A stretch of DNA of 64,000 nucleotides from Nodularia spumigena CCY9414 (GTDB taxonomy: Bacteria > Cyanobacteriota > Cyanobacteriia > Cyanobacteriales > Nostocaceae). Both the position numbers and the translations under genes were made by a program. The stretch covers positions 3,452,508 through 3,516,507 of the forward strand of contig NZ_CP007203.1 of NCBI RefSeq assembly GCF_000340565.2. Reading direction: 5' to 3'. Below, piece after piece: positions 46,232 through 56,708 of the stretch (its first letter is position 1; every line of letters begins with the position of its first letter). The notes under the pieces were generated by a model. It made no database searches. It had not been told where the DNA came from and saw only the letters and a list, made by a program, of their open reading frames with translations.

Positions 46232-46957
46232 GTGCGAAAAATAATTATTGCCGGTAACTGGAAAATGTTCAAAACCCAGGCAGAAACCCAGGATTTTTTA
46301 CAAGGGTTTTTGCCTCACTTGGAAGAAATACCAGAAGACCGAGAAGTGGTCTTGTGTCCTCCTTTCACTAACTTAAACATTTTATCCAAAAGTTTACATG
46401 GCAGCCTCATCCAGTTAGGGGCGCAAAATGTTCACTGGGAAGAAAATGGAGCCTACACGGGCGAAATTTCTGGCCCCATGTTGACAGAACTTGGTGTCCG
46501 TTTTGTTATTGTCGGTCATAGCGAAAGAAGGCAATACTTTGGGGAAACAGACGCAACTGTGAATCTCCGCCTGAAAGCGGCTCAAAAGTACGGTCTGACA
46601 CCAATTCTATGTGTAGGCGAAACGAAAGAACAACGAGATGCTGGGGAAACTGACTCACTGATTACCGCCCAGCTAGATAAAGACCTCATAGATGTCGATC
46701 AGAATAATTTGGTGATTGCTTACGAACCAATTTGGGCAATCGGTACTGGTGATACTTGTGAAGCGACAGACGCTAATCGAGTCATCGGTTTAATTCGTAG
46801 TCAGTTGAAGAATCCCAATGTTTCGATTCAATACGGTGGCTCAGTGAAACCGAATAATATTGATGAGATCATGGCTCAACCAGAAATTGATGGCGCTCTT
46901 GTGGGCGGAGCCAGTCTAGAACCTGCAAGTTTTGCGCGGATTGTCAACTACAAGTAA
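46232..46957 (+). CDS. tpiA: triose-phosphate isomerase
   Basis: 241 residues from a GTG at 46232, giving [16 protein letters not shown], the length usual in Nostoc; a TTG at 46217 would add five residues. Catalytic features: Asn and Lys in AGNWKM, His in VGHSERR, Glu in [11 protein letters not shown], and the phosphate-binding YGGSVKPNN and GALVGGASL. It interconverts dihydroxyacetone phosphate and glyceraldehyde 3-phosphate in the Calvin cycle and glycolysis. folP follows on the same strand after 346 bases of repeats. Confidence 0.97.
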   Translation: MRKIIIAGNWKMFKTQAETQDFLQGFLPHLEEIPEDREVVLCPPFTNLNILSKSLHGSLIQLGAQNVHWEENGAYTGEISGPMLTELGVRFVIVGHSERRQYFGETDATVNLRLKAAQKYGLTPILCVGETKEQRDAGETDSLITAQLDKDLIDVDQNNLVIAYEPIWAIGTGDTCEATDANRVIGLIRSQLKNPNVSIQYGGSVKPNNIDEIMAQPEIDGALVGGASLEPASFARIVNYK

Positions 46958-47303
46958 TCTCATGTGCAACGTTTTTTCCCTGGCTCTGCCCTACGGTGTA
47001 CACACAAGTCAGAAGAACTTATTTACATTGGTTTTAATCTGGTAGTGGCGTGGCAAGCTTAAAATGTTGCAATATGTTTCTCTTGTGGAACAGGCATCTT
47101 GCCTGTTCTGGGGGGACCAGTAGCCCACCCCACAATATTTATGCTTATGCACTATTTTAGGCTTGTCAGTCCAGTAGTGTGCGTTATGGACATTAGTCCT
47201 AACGCACCGAGAATTTAGGATGGTGCGGTGTCCCTGCGGCATAACACACCCTACAAAACTAATACTTATGCTCACCGGGGTTTATTAACCTAAAAATGCG
47301 TAT
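46958..47303. other. repeat-bearing gap between tpiA and folP
   Basis: It holds GGTGTACACACAAGTCAG (46997-47014), a CAGGCATCTTGCCTG hairpin (47091-47105) and a palindromic element with GTGCGTTATGGACATTAG and CATAACACACCCTAC ends (47178-47255). A relative of the last element lies at 57338-57416. No gene. Confidence 0.6.
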
Positions 47304-48164
47304 ATGTCAAGCAAGTTAATAATTCGAGAAAGCTGTTTTGTCTGGGGACAGCGAACTTATCTCATGGGTGTTTTAAATGTCACACCCGATAGCTTTAGCG
47401 ATGGTGGCTCGTTTAATAATAGCGCTGCGGCTCTAGCACAGGCACAAGCAATGGTAGCCGCCGGTGCTGACATAATCGACGTGGGTGGTCAATCGACTCG
47501 ACCAGGAGCGGAGCAAATAACTCTGGCAGAGGAACTGGATCGGGTACTGCCGATATTGCAGATTTTACGACGAGCGATCGCAGTACCAATATCCGTAGAT
47601 ACTACTAGAGCGACTGTAGCTACAGCATCTATAGAGGCTGGAGCGGATATAATTAATGATATTTCTGGTGGTACATTTGACTTAGAAATGCTGCCAACAG
47701 TAGCAAGTTTAGATGTGCCGATTATCTTAATGCATATCAAGGGAACGCCGCAGACAATGCAGCAAATGACTGATTATCAGGATTTAATGGCAGAAATTTC
47801 TAGTTTTTTAGCAGCACAAATTATAGCAGCAACTGCTGCGGGCATTGACCAGAAGAAAATAATTATTGATCCGGGCATTGGTTTTGCGAAAAACTATGAG
47901 CAGAATTTAGAAATTTTTCGCCGATTGCCTGAATTGAAAGCGCTAAATTGCCCTATTTTAGTAGGAGCATCGCGTAAAAGTTTTATTGGTCGCATCTTAA
48001 ATCAACCAGATCCCAAAGCACGGGTGTGGGGAACAGCTGCGGCTTGTTGTGCAGCTATTTCTCATGGCGCTGATATTCTCCGAGTTCACGATGTTCAAGA
48101 AATGCGTGATGTGTCACTGGTAGCTGATGCGCTGTTTCGAGAACAAGGGTTACTTAAGAATTAG
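47304..48164 (+). CDS. folP: dihydropteroate synthase
   Basis: 286 residues with the signature LMGVLNVTPDSFSDGGSF, then DIIDVGGQSTRPGA, VPISVDTTRATVA, IINDISGG, the pterin-binding IIIDPGIGFAK and the late SRKSFIG and LRVHDVQ. It condenses p-aminobenzoate with the pterin pyrophosphate in folate synthesis and is the target of sulfonamides. The tpiA-folP neighbourhood is common in Nostocales. It overlaps the convergent SPFH gene by 4 bases. Confidence 0.97.
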   Translation: MSSKLIIRESCFVWGQRTYLMGVLNVTPDSFSDGGSFNNSAAALAQAQAMVAAGADIIDVGGQSTRPGAEQITLAEELDRVLPILQILRRAIAVPISVDTTRATVATASIEAGADIINDISGGTFDLEMLPTVASLDVPIILMHIKGTPQTMQQMTDYQDLMAEISSFLAAQIIAATAAGIDQKKIIIDPGIGFAKNYEQNLEIFRRLPELKALNCPILVGASRKSFIGRILNQPDPKARVWGTAAACCAAISHGADILRVHDVQEMRDVSLVADALFREQGLLKN

Positions 48165-49003
48165 ACATTACCGTTTTCAGAGTTTCTGCCATTACCATCT
48201 TGAGTGATGGAGTCAGCAATTAACTGGTTATAGACTTCATTGGTTTTACTGGGATCTAAGAAGACAATTTTGGCATTATTACTCTCACCAAGTCTTTGGC
48301 TAGCGACGACATAATCTTGAGCGACGAGATACCTGAGAATTTCCCGGCTTTCAGGATGAGAACGTAAGGCTTCCGAAATTATCTGCATTGAGGTTTTAGT
48401 TCCGTCCGCTCTCTTAATAGCAGCGTCACGTTCCCCTTCTGCTTCAAAAGCCAGCGCCCGTTTTTTGATTTCCGCAGCTCGCTCTTCTTCCATTGATTTT
48501 CGCACACTTTCAGGCGGTGTAATGCTCTGAATATCCAAGCGGATCATCTCCACTCCCCAATTTTCTGTTGTTTGATTCAACTGATTTAAAATGGCTGTGT
48601 CCATTTCTGCACGGGAGACATTGGTTTGTTCTACAGTGTTTTGAGCGATGATTTCCCGGAGTGTGGTTGTGGCTATTTGTGTCAAAGAACCTTGGAGATC
48701 ATCAATTTCGTAAAAACTTTTGACCATATCTCTGATGCGCCAAAACAGAACTGCATCAACTTCTAGGTAAATGTTATCTCTGGTGATGACATTTTGAGGT
48801 TTGATGTCTAAAAACTGCTCGCGTATTGTATCCTCCATGACAATCTGATCGACCAAAGGCACAATAAAGTTGAGTCCAGACCCAAGTTTTCGATGATACC
48901 GCCCCAATCTTTCCACTAGGGCTTCGTTACCTTGATTAATCAGTTTTGCAGATCCTAAAGCATAACCTATGAGTGCTAAGACTATGGCGATAATTGGCTC
49001 CAT
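48161..49003 (-). CDS. SPFH/band-7 domain protein (paraslipin/QmcA-like)
   Basis: 280 residues: one N-terminal membrane segment (IIAIVLALIGYALGSAKLI), then the SPFH domain starting with NQGNEALVERLGRYHRKLGSGLNFIVPLVD, the block DNIYLEVDAVLFWRI, and a helical region EEERAAEIKKRALAFEAEGERDAA. Members form oligomers at membrane microdomains and often control proteases. There is no NfeD-like or protease gene beside it. It ends 4 bases inside folP on the opposite strand. Confidence 0.93.
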   Translation of the reverse strand: MEPIIAIVLALIGYALGSAKLINQGNEALVERLGRYHRKLGSGLNFIVPLVDQIVMEDTIREQFLDIKPQNVITRDNIYLEVDAVLFWRIRDMVKSFYEIDDLQGSLTQIATTTLREIIAQNTVEQTNVSRAEMDTAILNQLNQTTENWGVEMIRLDIQSITPPESVRKSMEEERAAEIKKRALAFEAEGERDAAIKRADGTKTSMQIISEALRSHPESREILRYLVAQDYVVASQRLGESNNAKIVFLDPSKTNEVYNQLIADSITQDGNGRNSENGNV

Positions 49004-49296
49004 ATATTCTCCTATTCAGCTTTTGGGAAATTTTAGTGTAAAAGGATATGGTACTACCTTCGTCCTACATTTCAGTCTCATATGTTGAGGCTGTATTTTT
49101 ATGAACATTAACGATGTGGTCTGATAACAAGCTGCTATAAGACTTATAGGTAGTATGTACTCAGGACATTTTGGCAGAATGCAATTGTTATTAAAGCACC
49201 TTGATTACACGCTGGCAAGGAGGACTTATGTGATTAAATTTACATTAATCATGTTAGCATTTTTGAAGCAGAGGTTCCATTAATTAAGTTAAGTCA

Positions 49297-50961
49297 TCAC
49301 TTGATGACAAAACTGAGCCAGGGTTTGATGTTTGTTGGTAAATCAGAATTGAAACGTAGGGGTAGTTCTGCTGTAGAAAGAGATTGGGCGTAAGCGGGTG
49401 TGAGAAATGGTTGGTAAATCTGGGCGGATGGTGTGTCTTGTTTGATAAATGCTAAGGTGACACCACGAATTAACTGGCGTAAGGAGTTGGTTTGTTCGCC
49501 TTGCTTTTCTCTCAGGATACCTGCTGTGGGAGTAGCGATCGCAGCTGCTGCACTTACCGGATATACTGGCTCGGTAACACTCAAGTGAGTAGCACCAATG
49601 GCTGTTAACAGATACTTAGAACCCCGTAATTGGCTAAAAGGTTTGATTTGATGCGTTAAGGCTGGGGTGAGTGCATCTTCAGTTGCAGCTAAAATTAATA
49701 CAGGTTTGGTAACTTTAGCCAATCCGTTTGTACCAAAGAGTTTACCAACAAGGGGGTTGAGTGCGATCGCACTCTTAACTCGCGGATCTTGCAAACGCGG
49801 TTGATGCTCTTTTAAACTAGCTGCTGCACACTGTAACCAATCGCCGGGTGATTCGCCAAAGGAAAGAGAAGTCTTACAGAACTCTCGCAATTCTTTTAAA
49901 TCTACTTCTCCACCCACTAAAGCTAAAGCAGTATAACCCCCTAAAGAGTGACCAATCACACTTACTTGCTTTGTATTTAGTTTTCCTTGCAGTTGTCCCG
50001 ATTGAGTATTGAGTTTTTCTAGTTCGTTGAGCAAAAAGCTGACATCTTTTGGTCGATCAATAAATTCATTGGCTGGTAGTAGTTGCGCCAAATTCATTTG
50101 ATTTGCAGCGTTATTGATGGCTATAGAGTTGCTACCAGGATGTTCAATGGCTGCAACCGTGATTCCGTGAGAAGCTAAATGACGGGCTAAGTAGCCCAGA
50201 AATCGACGGTTTGCTCCAAATCCGTGGGAAATAACCACCAGTGGCCCTTGGTTGTGACTTTGACTCCAATAAATGTCTACAGGAATGGTGCGATTCCGTT
50301 GTCTGTCTTGTAGGGTGAATGTCTGCTGTTGAACTGTGTTTTTTCCTGTGGCGGCTGGGTCGAAAGTCGGCTGAAAAGGTGTAATATTTTTTACTAATAA
50401 TTCTCTTTCTAGCAAAACACCAAGGGCTTGGCTTTGCAAGTTGTTGGCGTTAAATTTTAAGGCGATTTGCAGTGCTTGAGTGGCATCTACAGTCACATTT
50501 TTTTGAGGATAGGCGCGTAAAAAACCAATTGCACTTAAACCGTTGACTTGGCGTAGAGAGAGGTAGAGAGTTGATTGGAGTCCTTCGATGGTGCTATCTG
50601 GAATTGCGGCTCCCAAAGAGGAAATTAATTGTCTTCCTTGTGGCGATCGCACTAGCTCATCAACGAATTTATCTGCAAAAGCCGGATCTATTTGTAACTG
50701 TTTATTCAGTAATTTCCCTACTTGGGGAGTTAAAACAAAGCTATAAAGTTGCAGGTGTTCTGGTAGTTGCCCTGTTTTGGCAAATTTTTCTACATCGGCG
50801 ATCGCTAGCGACTGCTGAAACGCCCCTAAACGGATAGTAACTGTTTCTGCTGCTGTAGCCACGGGAATACTCACAGCCCAACTGATAGCGAGAGTTAAGC
50901 TGGATAATAATCCCCGTAGTTCGGATATTTGAGGTCGATGTTTGCCAAACCGCAAGTGCAT
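49297..50961 (-). CDS. secreted alpha/beta hydrolase with DUF1400 domain
   Basis: 554 residues. The N-terminus has a hydrophobic signal (LLSSLTLAISWAVSIPVATA) and then the DUF1400 domain (ETVTIRLGAFQQSLAIADVEKFAKTG). From about 240 an alpha/beta hydrolase follows: VVISHGFGANRRFL (oxyanion region), nucleophile Ser in VIGHSLGGYTAL, a probable acid in LILAATEDALTP and His in IGATHLSVTE. This architecture is common in cyanobacteria; the substrate is unknown, possibly an ester or lipid outside the plasma membrane. The 293-base gap downstream to the SPFH gene shows no gene. Confidence 0.88.
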   Translation of the reverse strand: MHLRFGKHRPQISELRGLLSSLTLAISWAVSIPVATAAETVTIRLGAFQQSLAIADVEKFAKTGQLPEHLQLYSFVLTPQVGKLLNKQLQIDPAFADKFVDELVRSPQGRQLISSLGAAIPDSTIEGLQSTLYLSLRQVNGLSAIGFLRAYPQKNVTVDATQALQIALKFNANNLQSQALGVLLERELLVKNITPFQPTFDPAATGKNTVQQQTFTLQDRQRNRTIPVDIYWSQSHNQGPLVVISHGFGANRRFLGYLARHLASHGITVAAIEHPGSNSIAINNAANQMNLAQLLPANEFIDRPKDVSFLLNELEKLNTQSGQLQGKLNTKQVSVIGHSLGGYTALALVGGEVDLKELREFCKTSLSFGESPGDWLQCAAASLKEHQPRLQDPRVKSAIALNPLVGKLFGTNGLAKVTKPVLILAATEDALTPALTHQIKPFSQLRGSKYLLTAIGATHLSVTEPVYPVSAAAAIATPTAGILREKQGEQTNSLRQLIRGVTLAFIKQDTPSAQIYQPFLTPAYAQSLSTAELPLRFNSDLPTNIKPWLSFVIK

Positions 50962-51068
50962 AAAATAATCGCATACAAAAAGTAGTTCAATTAATTGACT
51001 ACTTATATGGGTTTGAAGTTGCTCAGACTAACTAGCGATCGCAACTTCAAACTCATTATAAACGACCT

Positions 51069-52613
51069 CTAAAACAAACCGAATATAGCCCTGAAAACTC
51101 CCAATAAACCGCCGATAGGATTGATTACTGTACCCACAGTATCGCCAGTTTGGGCTAAACCAGAACGGTTGACGATGATCACATCATTATTGCGGAGTAT
51201 GGGATTAGTCTCTTCATTAATTCCCTGAGAAAAATTAACTTTGACTTCCCGCTTAGTCACAGAACCATTAGAATTGAGGCGAACCAAATCCACAGTAGTT
51301 GTTCTCGCTCTAGCATCGTTGAATCCACCCGCAGCTAACAATGCTTGATTCAAGGAACTATTAGGCTTAATGTCCACTGCTCCCGGTCTTTTAACTTCGC
51401 CTACCACACCAACTTGAATTGTTGCAGGAGACAAAGTAGTGGTAGCTAATTGAGTAGCTTCTGCTGTGTTGACCTCAGTGGCAGTAGGGATAACAATTGT
51501 ATCTCCATCTTGCACAATTAAATCTTGAGCCAGATCACCAGTTTGCAATAATTCCCACAGGTCGATATCTATATTTTGTTCTGAACCAGTTCTTGTGGGT
51601 CGGCGCAGCTTCAGATTACGAACATCAGCTTGTGATGTAATTCCCCCAGCTAATTGTAGCGCTCTCATCACCGTGGGTAGACCACCACCACCTTCGGTTG
51701 CTCCGCCGCCACCACCACCAACCAGATATGAACCGGGACGATTAACTTGACCAATGATAGCTACGGTGCGTGGTGTAGTAGCACTAGCGGCAAAGTTAGC
51801 TGAAAAGAGATTACGTGCTTCTGCTATGTTAAAAGTAGTTGCAGTTGGCACAACAATCGTGTCCCCATCCCGTAAAGTAATATCCTGATCTATCCGACCT
51901 GTCTCGATCAGTTCCTTTAAATTCAGATTAACAACCTGCTCAGACGAACGTCCTATCTTACGTCTTAATTGCACTTGAGTAACATCTGCTGCCAAGGTTA
52001 CACCCTGAGCTGTAGTCAGTGCTGCTAATACAGTAGGGTACTGTACACCGGGATTATTACCTGCGCCTCCTTGTAAATTCAGAGTATAAGCTCCTGGGCG
52101 TGTAACTTCTCCAGCGACCAAAATATTAATCGGACGAGGCGATAACAGGTTAACTGAAATCAGGGGACGCTTGAGAAAGCGAGCATACCTCCTGGCAATT
52201 TCATCAGCAGCCTGTTCGCTTGTTAGACCCAGAACAGATACACTGCCAATTAAAGGTAGGTTGATTGATCCACCTGGAGGTATTTGGTATTCACCAGTAT
52301 ATTCTGGTACTTCAAATACATTTACACGAATGAGATCACCGCCCCCCAATGTATAAGTAGTATCAATTGGTATCGATGGTGATCCTTGTTCTGCTGTTGG
52401 TAGTATTGGTTGTGTACCCGGTGATCCTGGTTGTACCGTGGGGAAGATTGGTTGTGTTCTTTGTGCTACTAATTGTCCCTGAGCCAGGCTCGCAAACGGC
52501 GCAGCAACATTGACAGCCGTTAACAAAGCTGCACCCAAAAATGGCTGGGTGAGGAATTTCAGCAAACCTGTGTTAAGCATATTTACCTGAGACTCTGAGA
52601 CTGTGATCGCCAT
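51069..52613 (-). CDS. polysaccharide export protein with SLBB domains (Wza-like)
   Basis: 514 residues. After a signal-like stretch (LLKFLTQPFLGAALLTAVNVA) and a Pro/Gln/Thr-rich linker comes the polysaccharide-export start YTLGGGDLIRVNVFEVPEYTGEYQIPPGGSINLPLIG and then three SLBB-type units opening VAGEVTRPGAY, IIGQVNRPGSY and VVGEVKRPGAV, each with a later DGDTIVVP or DGDTIVIP. It should form the periplasmic/outer-membrane channel for exopolysaccharide. No glycosyltransferases are adjacent. The start may be the first ATG or the ATG at residue 12 (complement of 52578-52580). Confidence 0.92.
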   Translation of the reverse strand: MAITVSESQVNMLNTGLLKFLTQPFLGAALLTAVNVAAPFASLAQGQLVAQRTQPIFPTVQPGSPGTQPILPTAEQGSPSIPIDTTYTLGGGDLIRVNVFEVPEYTGEYQIPPGGSINLPLIGSVSVLGLTSEQAADEIARRYARFLKRPLISVNLLSPRPINILVAGEVTRPGAYTLNLQGGAGNNPGVQYPTVLAALTTAQGVTLAADVTQVQLRRKIGRSSEQVVNLNLKELIETGRIDQDITLRDGDTIVVPTATTFNIAEARNLFSANFAASATTPRTVAIIGQVNRPGSYLVGGGGGGATEGGGGLPTVMRALQLAGGITSQADVRNLKLRRPTRTGSEQNIDIDLWELLQTGDLAQDLIVQDGDTIVIPTATEVNTAEATQLATTTLSPATIQVGVVGEVKRPGAVDIKPNSSLNQALLAAGGFNDARARTTTVDLVRLNSNGSVTKREVKVNFSQGINEETNPILRNNDVIIVNRSGLAQTGDTVGTVINPIGGLLGVFRAIFGLF

Positions 52614-53136
52614 AGTACTGTCTAAATATTTTAATTTTGACTATACTTAATTATTCAAGTTCCTCGATTCTTTGCCCCAACATTCTTATTTTCCTAGAAA
52701 AGTGTAATTGTCCGGAGAGATATTATCATCTTTTATCCGGAAATTTTTAGTGAAGTTCGATTAAAGAGCAATCGGGATTTTAATTATAGCAACCGCCAAG
52801 GACGTTAGGACATAAATTGATCATAAAAGTTAGACACCGAAAGGTTTTTACCCTACTCCCCACGGACCAGCTATAAGTATAAATTAGCATACCAGCTAAT
52901 TTGTGATTAGGGACTGAAAAATCAAAAAATACCCAATTTATAGGCTGCGCTAACACCTCCTACAATTATTGGGTAATTTATTTTTTGGTGTGTTCTTATC
53001 TGTTCAATCAACTGCCTTATTTAGGAAATACTCAACGAACTCACAGCCCATAGCCAAAGTGTTTTATTCAGAGTGGCTGATTTCTAGAATAGCTGTATAT
53101 TTATTATCCGAGTTCTTTGTTCTTAACACCAATAAT
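52614..53136. other. intergenic region with dispersed element copy 2
   Basis: The 77-bp element at 52780-52856 (ATAGCAACCGCCAAGGACG ... CACCGAAAGGTTTTTACCC) matches 19314-19391. The rest is AT-rich, with the promoter of the SLBB gene probably at 52614-52700. A frame of 62 codons at 52969-53157 has no support. Confidence 0.6.
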
Positions 53137-54009
53137 TTAATAAGCAGTTCTTGGTAGTTCTTGCTCTAATTTGAGTAATTCTGCAACTCGTGTTTCCGTA
53201 TCAGGGTGGCTAGAGAATAAGTTACCCATAAACTTACCAGAAATGGGATTAATAATCAATAACGGCTCAAAAGCTGGGTTAGCATTCAAAGGTAGTTGCT
53301 TGGCTGTAGCTTCTAGCCTTTGCAGCGCCTGAGCCAAAGCGCGAGGATTACCAGTTAATTTAGCAGCACCTGCATCGGCGGAAAACTCCCGTGTGCGGGA
53401 AATTGCTAGTTGAATAATTGTAGCAGCTATGGGTGCAAGTATGACAGTTAACAAAACACCGAAAATATTTCCCCCTCTGTCACCATCTCGCGAACCTCCA
53501 CCACCAAACCATAAACTGTAACTAACCATTTGCGCCAAAAACGAAATCGCCCCAGCAATTGTGGCTGCAACCGCTTGTGTGAGAGTATCACGATTAATAA
53601 TGTGAGTCAGTTCGTGAGCAATTACGCCTTCGAGTTCATCATCTGGTAATATATTCAAAATGCCTTCAGTAACAGCTACAGCCGCGTGTTCTGGATCGCG
53701 TCCCGTAGCGAAAGCGTTGGCAGTTTGGCTAGGAACAATGTAAATTCCTGGCATAGGAATATTAGCGCGTTGAGACAATCTCTCCACCATCCGATAGAGT
53801 CCCGGTGCTTGGGCTTGACTCACAGGACGGGCGCGGTAAACACCCAACGCTATTTTATCTGACTGATACCAAGAAAACAAATTTGTGGCTGCTGCTAAAC
53901 CAATTCCTATAATCAAACCAGCAGTACCGCCAATTATCCAGTAACTAATAGCAATCAAAAGACCACTAAGAACAGCTAGCAAAGCAACCGTTTTCAATTG
54001 ATTGTTCAT
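53137..54009 (-). CDS. htpX: M48 family zinc metalloprotease HtpX-like
   Basis: 290 residues from the ATG at 54007-54009, preceded by GGGAGAG; an ATG 21 codons upstream lacks this. Two N-terminal hydrophobic segments (7-25, 27-45), the zinc motif HELTH (132-136), two further membrane segments (near 150-170 and 185-205) and the third ligand region TREFSADAGAAKLTGN. HtpX degrades misfolded membrane proteins, active site facing the cytoplasm. Length and topology match the family. Confidence 0.95.
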   Translation of the reverse strand: MNNQLKTVALLAVLSGLLIAISYWIIGGTAGLIIGIGLAAATNLFSWYQSDKIALGVYRARPVSQAQAPGLYRMVERLSQRANIPMPGIYIVPSQTANAFATGRDPEHAAVAVTEGILNILPDDELEGVIAHELTHIINRDTLTQAVAATIAGAISFLAQMVSYSLWFGGGGSRDGDRGGNIFGVLLTVILAPIAATIIQLAISRTREFSADAGAAKLTGNPRALAQALQRLEATAKQLPLNANPAFEPLLIINPISGKFMGNLFSSHPDTETRVAELLKLEQELPRTAY

Positions 54010-54456
54010 AATTTTGCTCTCCCGCTCATGCTGTCTTGGTATTTTTAGACAACAGCATCGCTTAAATCTCATTGTAATTCTATCTAGCTAAACTCAGATA
54101 TTTGTGCAGAAAAACCCTCATCTTTAGTACGGATTTCCCGCTTAAACTTGGGCATGGTATCTAGACTTGTACCAGCCTGTTTAGTTTTTTAAACTACTTT
54201 TTTTTATAAAAAAATATGTATACTTTCCTAAAAAAGGATATACTTTAGGGGTAGTAACAATTATAATTACAATATTTACCTGCAAAAACTCAGTGTAAAG
54301 TATGGTGAGGCAAATAAAGGTACATTAAATACTTTAATTTATCAATACCCGTTTAACTGATAGATTACCTTGTGATCAAAACTCAAGTTCAATACTTACT
54401 TAGTAAGATCACAAAATAATGTTTAACCAAGCAGCACGATTAACCGTGTATAAACA
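54010..54456. other. AT-rich intergenic region
   Basis: No gene seen. It contains TTTCCTAAAAAAGGATATAC (54230-54245) and long A/T runs, and probably holds the promoter of the small gene at 54457 and of htpX on the other strand. Confidence 0.45.
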
Positions 54457-54744
54457 ATGCCAGATACTTCAAATTTAATTTCCGAATTTGAAACATTATT
54501 TAGACAAAAATTAAAATTAAACAACTGTAAGCTGAAAAAGAAAAAGCAAGAGAATAATTATGAAATTATCACTCCAGCCAAAGATATATTTTTAATGTCC
54601 TGGTGCGACTTTCCAGACATTAACTTGATATATCAACCAATAGGAGTACGCACACACCAAACTGGAGTTTACGAAAAAGCCATCCGTTCCCACATTAGTT
54701 TCTGTTTGAGTAGTATCAAAGATAATACACAAACCGCCGTATAG
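54457..54744 (+). CDS. small protein of unknown function
   Basis: 95 residues, no family recognised. A basic stretch (CKLKKKKQENN) sits in the middle, and the second half has DIFLMSWCDFPDINLIYQP. No signal peptide or membrane segment. Part of its coding sequence (about 54530-54593) recurs in degenerate form at 57590-57655 beside nifH, which shows that the sequence is older than this one copy and that the second is decayed. The gap to 54921 holds a CCCCTAAATCCCCCTT-type palindromic repeat. Confidence 0.5.
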   Translation: MPDTSNLISEFETLFRQKLKLNNCKLKKKKQENNYEIITPAKDIFLMSWCDFPDINLIYQPIGVRTHQTGVYEKAIRSHISFCLSSIKDNTQTAV

Positions 54745-54921
54745 ATTTAAAGGATGTTTGAAAAGTCCTCTTTTTAGTAGCAAAACCTTTTAGATCCCCC
54801 TAAATCCCCCTTAAAAAGGGGGGATAAACTCGTGCTTAACATTACAACAAACTACTTTTAAAACATCCTCTAAGAATATTTGGGGTTGGTAGCACTCACC
54901 CTCAAGTATTACTTCATATTT

Positions 54922-56253
54922 TTACTCTTTTGGTAAGCCTAAATCTGGCAAACTTTTCACAATTTTCATTGTTTCTAAACTCACAGTCACCACCTGTTTA
55001 ATTAACCTCACAATATACTCCTCATCATCCAGGCGATTGGGATCATTCGTAATGCCGCTACGTTTATCTGTGGTAACTTGATATTGGTCTATGATCCAAT
55101 CTAAAGCCGAACGGTTGCCTAAGCGATATGTAAATGCTTCTGGCGGTATACCTGTTAATGTCAGAAAGTCGTTATATTTGATTTGGGTTTTATCTTTGGA
55201 AAGGCGCATCTTCTCTACACGCCAATCAATGGGTAAGTCTTTATTTTCTAGATGTTTCAGACGATATTCGGGCTGTTTTTCATAGTTAATATGAATTTCT
55301 GCAAGTTGTTTTCCAGCTATTGCGAAAGGATGAAATTCTGGCGCGAAGGGAATACGGGGAAGTTCTCGTTTTAGGTTTGCTGCGTAGCGTTCCCGGTAGT
55401 CGGGATGATGGAGAACTGAGTATGTATAATAGAAAATATCCCATTTAGTAATGGTGGTATCTTGGTAATGGTTGCGATATTCTTCTAACGCCCAATCAGT
55501 AATATTTTCTCTGCGGTTTGTTCCGTCTTCGTCGTAGGTGTAGAAGGGGAAACATTGAGAACCACCTTGAGGTAATAAATCTGGTATTCGATTAACTACC
55601 AAAGGAAAAAACGGAATTTCACTACCTACTTTCAGCCAAATCACCTTATTTTCTTCTTCTGTTTCAGGAGTCGGAAGAATTACTGGAAACTGACCACGAC
55701 GATCATTTAAAATTTTATCAAAGTATAAATATTGCTTACAAAAAGGACGATATAAACAATACCTAATTCTGGTTAAATCATATTTGTTTAACGTACCTCT
55801 TTTGAGATGATTTTTCAGTGTGCTACTCCAACTAATTTTACCATCATCATAAGTAATAAATTCATCAACATTCACAACGGAAGTTTCAGAATTTTTCAAT
55901 TTAATAACCTGTTCGTTATAATTTGTAATCGTATTTTTTATATTGCTTTCTAAAATTTTAATACTATAATTTGTAACCCAAACGTCTCGATTTGTACTTA
56001 CACCTAAACTAAATAGCTTAAACACTACTTTTTGATTTTGAATAGCAGCAGATTTAGCTTCTCGATTACCAATTGCTATAAAATGTTCAAATTCATCTTC
56101 TAAACCTTCAGTTAACCAATTATGATTTTTATCGGGTTTAATTTCTTGCCATTCTACATCACCAGTATGCTGAAGCTTTTCTAAATATGCTAATTTTTCT
56201 TCTTTGCGCCAAAGTTCATCTATCCGAGCATAATAAATTTTCGCTTTTCTCAT
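54922..56253 (-). pseudogene. type ISP-like restriction/modification protein, C-terminal fragment
   Basis: 443 codons matching the C-terminal specificity region of type ISP (LlaBIII-like) enzymes: the start KAKIYYARIDELWRKEEKL, then YRPFCKQYLYFDKILNDRRG, CFPFYTYDEDG, WDIFYYTYSVLHHPDYRERY and PRIPFAPEF. In intact relatives these residues follow directly on the methyltransferase part, which here ends at 56709. The two are separated by hicB-hicA. The fragment ATG overlaps the hicA stop (ATGA), so it could be translated by coupling. Without the motor, nuclease and cofactor-binding parts it cannot work as an R-M enzyme. Confidence 0.8.
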
Positions 56254-56462
56254 AAATCTTCTGGTTGTAATCCTGTTTTCTTAGCTATACGAGCCAGCAT
56301 TTTCGAGCCAATTTCATCACTATCCCGAAACGCAAATACATAATCATCCCAACCTTCTCGCGCTAAAATTTTATGCGATCCGGTTTGTCGTTTAACACAC
56401 CACCCAATTTTCTCTAGTGCAGCTAATACTTTTCTGGCTTTTGTCGATGACCACTGACTCAT
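56250..56462 (-). CDS. hicA: HicA-family toxin
   Basis: 70 residues from the ATG at 56460-56462. KARKVLAALEKIGWCVKRQTGSHKILARE is the HicA dsRBD-like fold, with the catalytic histidine in GSHKIL. HicA is an mRNA interferase neutralised by HicB. It lies 11 bases after the hicB stop and its own stop overlaps the following fragment of the modification gene. A longer frame from 56513 would begin inside hicB and is rejected. Confidence 0.87.
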   Translation of the reverse strand: MSQWSSTKARKVLAALEKIGWCVKRQTGSHKILAREGWDDYVFAFRDSDEIGSKMLARIAKKTGLQPEDL

Positions 56463-56473
56463 ATCACCATACC

Positions 56474-56698
56474 CTATGCTGCAACAAAGGTGAGACTGGT
56501 CAAACCTAAGCAAATTTCTCCATGTTCCAATTTATCAGCAATCACTCGCAGAGCTAAAGCTTGCACATTGGATATAGCTTGTTGTTGAGTAAAAGCATAC
56601 ACTAAAACACCAGGTATTTCTAAAATTTCTGCAATCCAACGACCGTCATCTTCTTGTTCAACTTCAATAGTAAACTGAGAAGGTATTGAGCTTTGCAT
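56474..56698 (-). CDS. hicB: HicB-family antitoxin (DUF1902-like)
   Basis: 74 residues from the ATG at 56696-56698, which has a good AGAGGTGA site upstream. FTIEVEQEDDGRWIAEILEIPGVLVY is the HicB N-terminal strand pattern, followed by QQAISNVQALALRVIADKLEHGE. The C-terminal DNA-binding part is minimal. It precedes hicA as in antitoxin-first hic operons. The cassette splits a type ISP-like gene: upstream residues end VNIFVKKRV and stop 10 bases before this ATG. Confidence 0.87.
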   Translation of the reverse strand: MQSSIPSQFTIEVEQEDDGRWIAEILEIPGVLVYAFTQQQAISNVQALALRVIADKLEHGEICLGLTSLTFVAA

Positions 56699-56708
56699 AA
56701 AATCACCT

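Noticed and set aside
52969..53157. 62-codon frame between the SLBB gene and htpX.
   Set aside because: Overlaps the htpX 3' end, no ribosome binding site, no family.
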